Positions 6,026 through 7,541 of a DNA stretch of 7,541 nt are shown here, in pieces. The translations under genes and the position numbers were made by a program. Every line of letters begins with the position of its first letter. The stretch's first letter is position 1. The notes under the pieces were generated by a model that did not search any database, was not told where the DNA came from, and saw only the letters and a program-made list of their open reading frames with translations. Source of the stretch: Gammaproteobacteria bacterium (GTDB taxonomy: Bacteria > Pseudomonadota > Gammaproteobacteria > SMWH01); the NCBI GenBank assembly GCA_004357005.1, contig SMWH01000123.1, positions 1-7,541 of the forward strand. Reading direction: 5' to 3'.

Positions 6026-6026
6026 A

Positions 6027-7541
6027 GTGGAAAAAAACACCGCCAATCTGGCCAAGACCACCCGCCCGAGTCTGTCGGGGATTCTGCCGCGGGAGCGCCT
6101 TTTTTTACGCCTTGATGAGGGCAAGGAGAGTTCCATCACCTGGATCTCGGGCCCGCCCGGATCCGGCAAGACAACACTGGCCACCAATTACATCGATGAA
6201 CGTGGATTGGACTGTCTCTGGTACCAGGTGGACGCCGGTGAGTCCGATGTAGCCACTTTTTTCTACTATATGGGTCAGGCGGTCCAGGCGCGCAGCGACA
6301 AGCAGCGCGCCCTGCCCATTCTGGCGCCTGAGTACCGGGGAGACCTGGCGGCGTTCAGCCACACCTGGTTCCGCGAGCTGTTTTCACGGCTCAAGACACC
6401 CTTTGTGGTGGTTTTCGACAACTACCAGGACGCGCCCGCCCAGTCCAAGTTCCACGAGGCCCTGCGAAATGGCCTCGCCGAGATCCCGCAGGGTGAAGGC
6501 AGCGTGGTCATCATCAGCCGCAGTGATCCGCCGCCGGCCCTGGCGCGGTTCCGCGCCAGCGGCGCCATGACCTTTGTGGGTTGGGATGAATTGCGCCTGA
6601 CCCGGGAAGAATCCGACGAGATCGTCAGCAAGCGCCAGCCGGACCTGGACGAGGAAACCCGTACTCAGCTCTATGAAAAAACCGAGGGCTGGGCGGCCGG
6701 GCTGGTACTGATGCTGGAACAGGCCCGGGGGACGAGTCTCGCGGATGTGCCTGTCACGGCCACACCGCAGATCATTTTCGATTACCTGGCCGGGGAATTC
6801 CTGGACAACCTGGATGCAACGACACGAACTGTTCTGCTGAGAACCGCCCTGCTTCCTCAGATCTCGGCAGCCGCGGCGGCAGACCTGTCGGGAGAAGCCG
6901 ACGCCGGCAAACTCCTGAATGAGCTCTGCAAAAACCATTACCTGGTATCGCGCCTGCCGACGGCCGATGAGCCCCTTTATCAGCATCACCCCCTGTTACG
7001 GGAATTCCTGATGCGGCGCGCCCAGGAAGAATTGTCCACGTCGGAGCGAAAAGAACTGCGCACGCGGGCCGCCGTGCTCCTGGAAAAACAGGGGAACGTA
7101 GAGAACACGGCCGCACTTCTGATCGAGTCCCGGGACTGGGATGGCTTGGTCAGGTTCATCAGGGAAAAAGCCGAGACCATGCTGGCCCAGGGTCGCGGAG
7201 AAACCCTGGAGCAGTGGCTGGAAGAACTTCCCGAGGAACGACTCAACGGCGAACCCTGGATGCTGTACTGGCTGGGTATCTGCCGGCTCCCCCTTTCGCC
7301 GCGGGAAAGCGCGCGGTTGTGTGAGCGGGCTTTTGAGCTGTTCAAGTCCGCCGCCGAGCCGGATCCCGAGGGACTGTTCCAGGCGTGCAGCGGCGCGATG
7401 GACGGCCTGCTCCACGATCTCGACGACCTGAGCCCCCTCGATCGCTGGATCGAGGAGATGTACGCATTGCTCGAGGAACACGATGGATTCCCCTCCACAG
7501 ATATCGAAAGCAACTGCACCCGCGTGATCTACATATCCATG
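6027..7541 (+). CDS. MalT-like STAND ATPase transcriptional regulator, 3' end missing
   Basis: The frame is open from GTG 6027 to the window end: 505 codons, no stop. Order: N-terminal family motif KTTRPSLSGILPRERLF (10-26), Walker A GPPGSGKTT (42-50), WYQVD (65-69), FFYYMG (78-83), Walker B FVVVFDNYQD (126-135), ISRSDPPPALARFR (163 on), TEGWAAGL (219-226), HHPLLREFL (320-328) closing the winged-helix part, then alpha-helical repeat-like sequence. This is the arrangement of MalT-type signal-transducing ATPases, which bind an inducer and ATP, oligomerise and activate transcription. The C-terminus lies outside the window, so either a LuxR-type helix-turn-helix or a BTAD-type domain is possible; the FFYYMG and DNYQ wording recalls the BTAD group, from memory. 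The start follows family alignment; GTG 5925 in the same frame is an alternative but has no ribosome binding site. Divergent from rimB; its target is unknown. Confidence 0.88.
   Translation, partial: MEKNTANLAKTTRPSLSGILPRERLFLRLDEGKESSITWISGPPGSGKTTLATNYIDERGLDCLWYQVDAGESDVATFFYYMGQAVQARSDKQRALPILAPEYRGDLAAFSHTWFRELFSRLKTPFVVVFDNYQDAPAQSKFHEALRNGLAEIPQGEGSVVIISRSDPPPALARFRASGAMTFVGWDELRLTREESDEIVSKRQPDLDEETRTQLYEKTEGWAAGLVLMLEQARGTSLADVPVTATPQIIFDYLAGEFLDNLDATTRTVLLRTALLPQISAAAAADLSGEADAGKLLNELCKNHYLVSRLPTADEPLYQHHPLLREFLMRRAQEELSTSERKELRTRAAVLLEKQGNVENTAALLIESRDWDGLVRFIREKAETMLAQGRGETLEQWLEELPEERLNGEPWMLYWLGICRLPLSPRESARLCERAFELFKSAAEPDPEGLFQACSGAMDGLLHDLDDLSPLDRWIEEMYALLEEHDGFPSTDIESNCTRVIYISM

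Overview
The window reads as a chromosomal segment of a moderately GC-rich gammaproteobacterium. The evidence is a MetK and a RimK that align almost without gaps to what I recall of the E. coli proteins, a roughly 285-residue MetF, a proteobacterial-type AhcY with the long internal insertion, a rimB-rimK pair of the kind described in Pseudomonas, and REP-like palindromes with a GTAGGAGCGGC core, which is common in Pseudomonas-like and related gammaproteobacteria. I cannot place it at genus level. No phage, IS, CRISPR, tRNA or rRNA gene is visible. Five of the six genes belong to recognised families and the sixth is a regulator of unknown target.

Layout. Bases 1-3425, plus strand: metK (5' end cut off by the window edge), ahcY and metF, a cluster for the activated methyl cycle. 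MetK makes S-adenosylmethionine, AhcY removes the S-adenosylhomocysteine left after methyl transfer, and MetF supplies 5-methyl-tetrahydrofolate for remethylating homocysteine; the methionine synthase itself is not in the window. Both gaps in this cluster (100 and 104 bp) are filled with REP-like palindromes and other short repeats. The second is a complete head-to-head REP pair that ends 10 bases before the metF start and leaves no visible Shine-Dalgarno for it.

Bases 3429-5838, minus strand: a tightly coupled three-gene operon read in the order rimB-like protease, rimK, and an AstE/aspartoacylase-like M14 metallohydrolase with a C-terminal lipoyl-like domain. The genes overlap by 4 bases (GTGA) and 1 base (TGATG). 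RimK is a glutamate ligase acting on ribosomal protein S6, and RimB-type proteases are reported to act on RimK-modified S6. The third gene could be a further trimming enzyme of a glutamylation system; that part is inference. This operon converges on metF with only 3 bp between stop codons.

Bases 5839-6026 form a 188-bp divergent intergenic region with a candidate promoter for the rimB operon, a spaced 8-bp direct repeat and a hairpin just before the next start. Bases 6027-7541, plus strand, hold the first 505 codons of a large MalT-like STAND ATPase transcriptional regulator that runs off the window end, so its DNA-binding or output domain cannot be seen.
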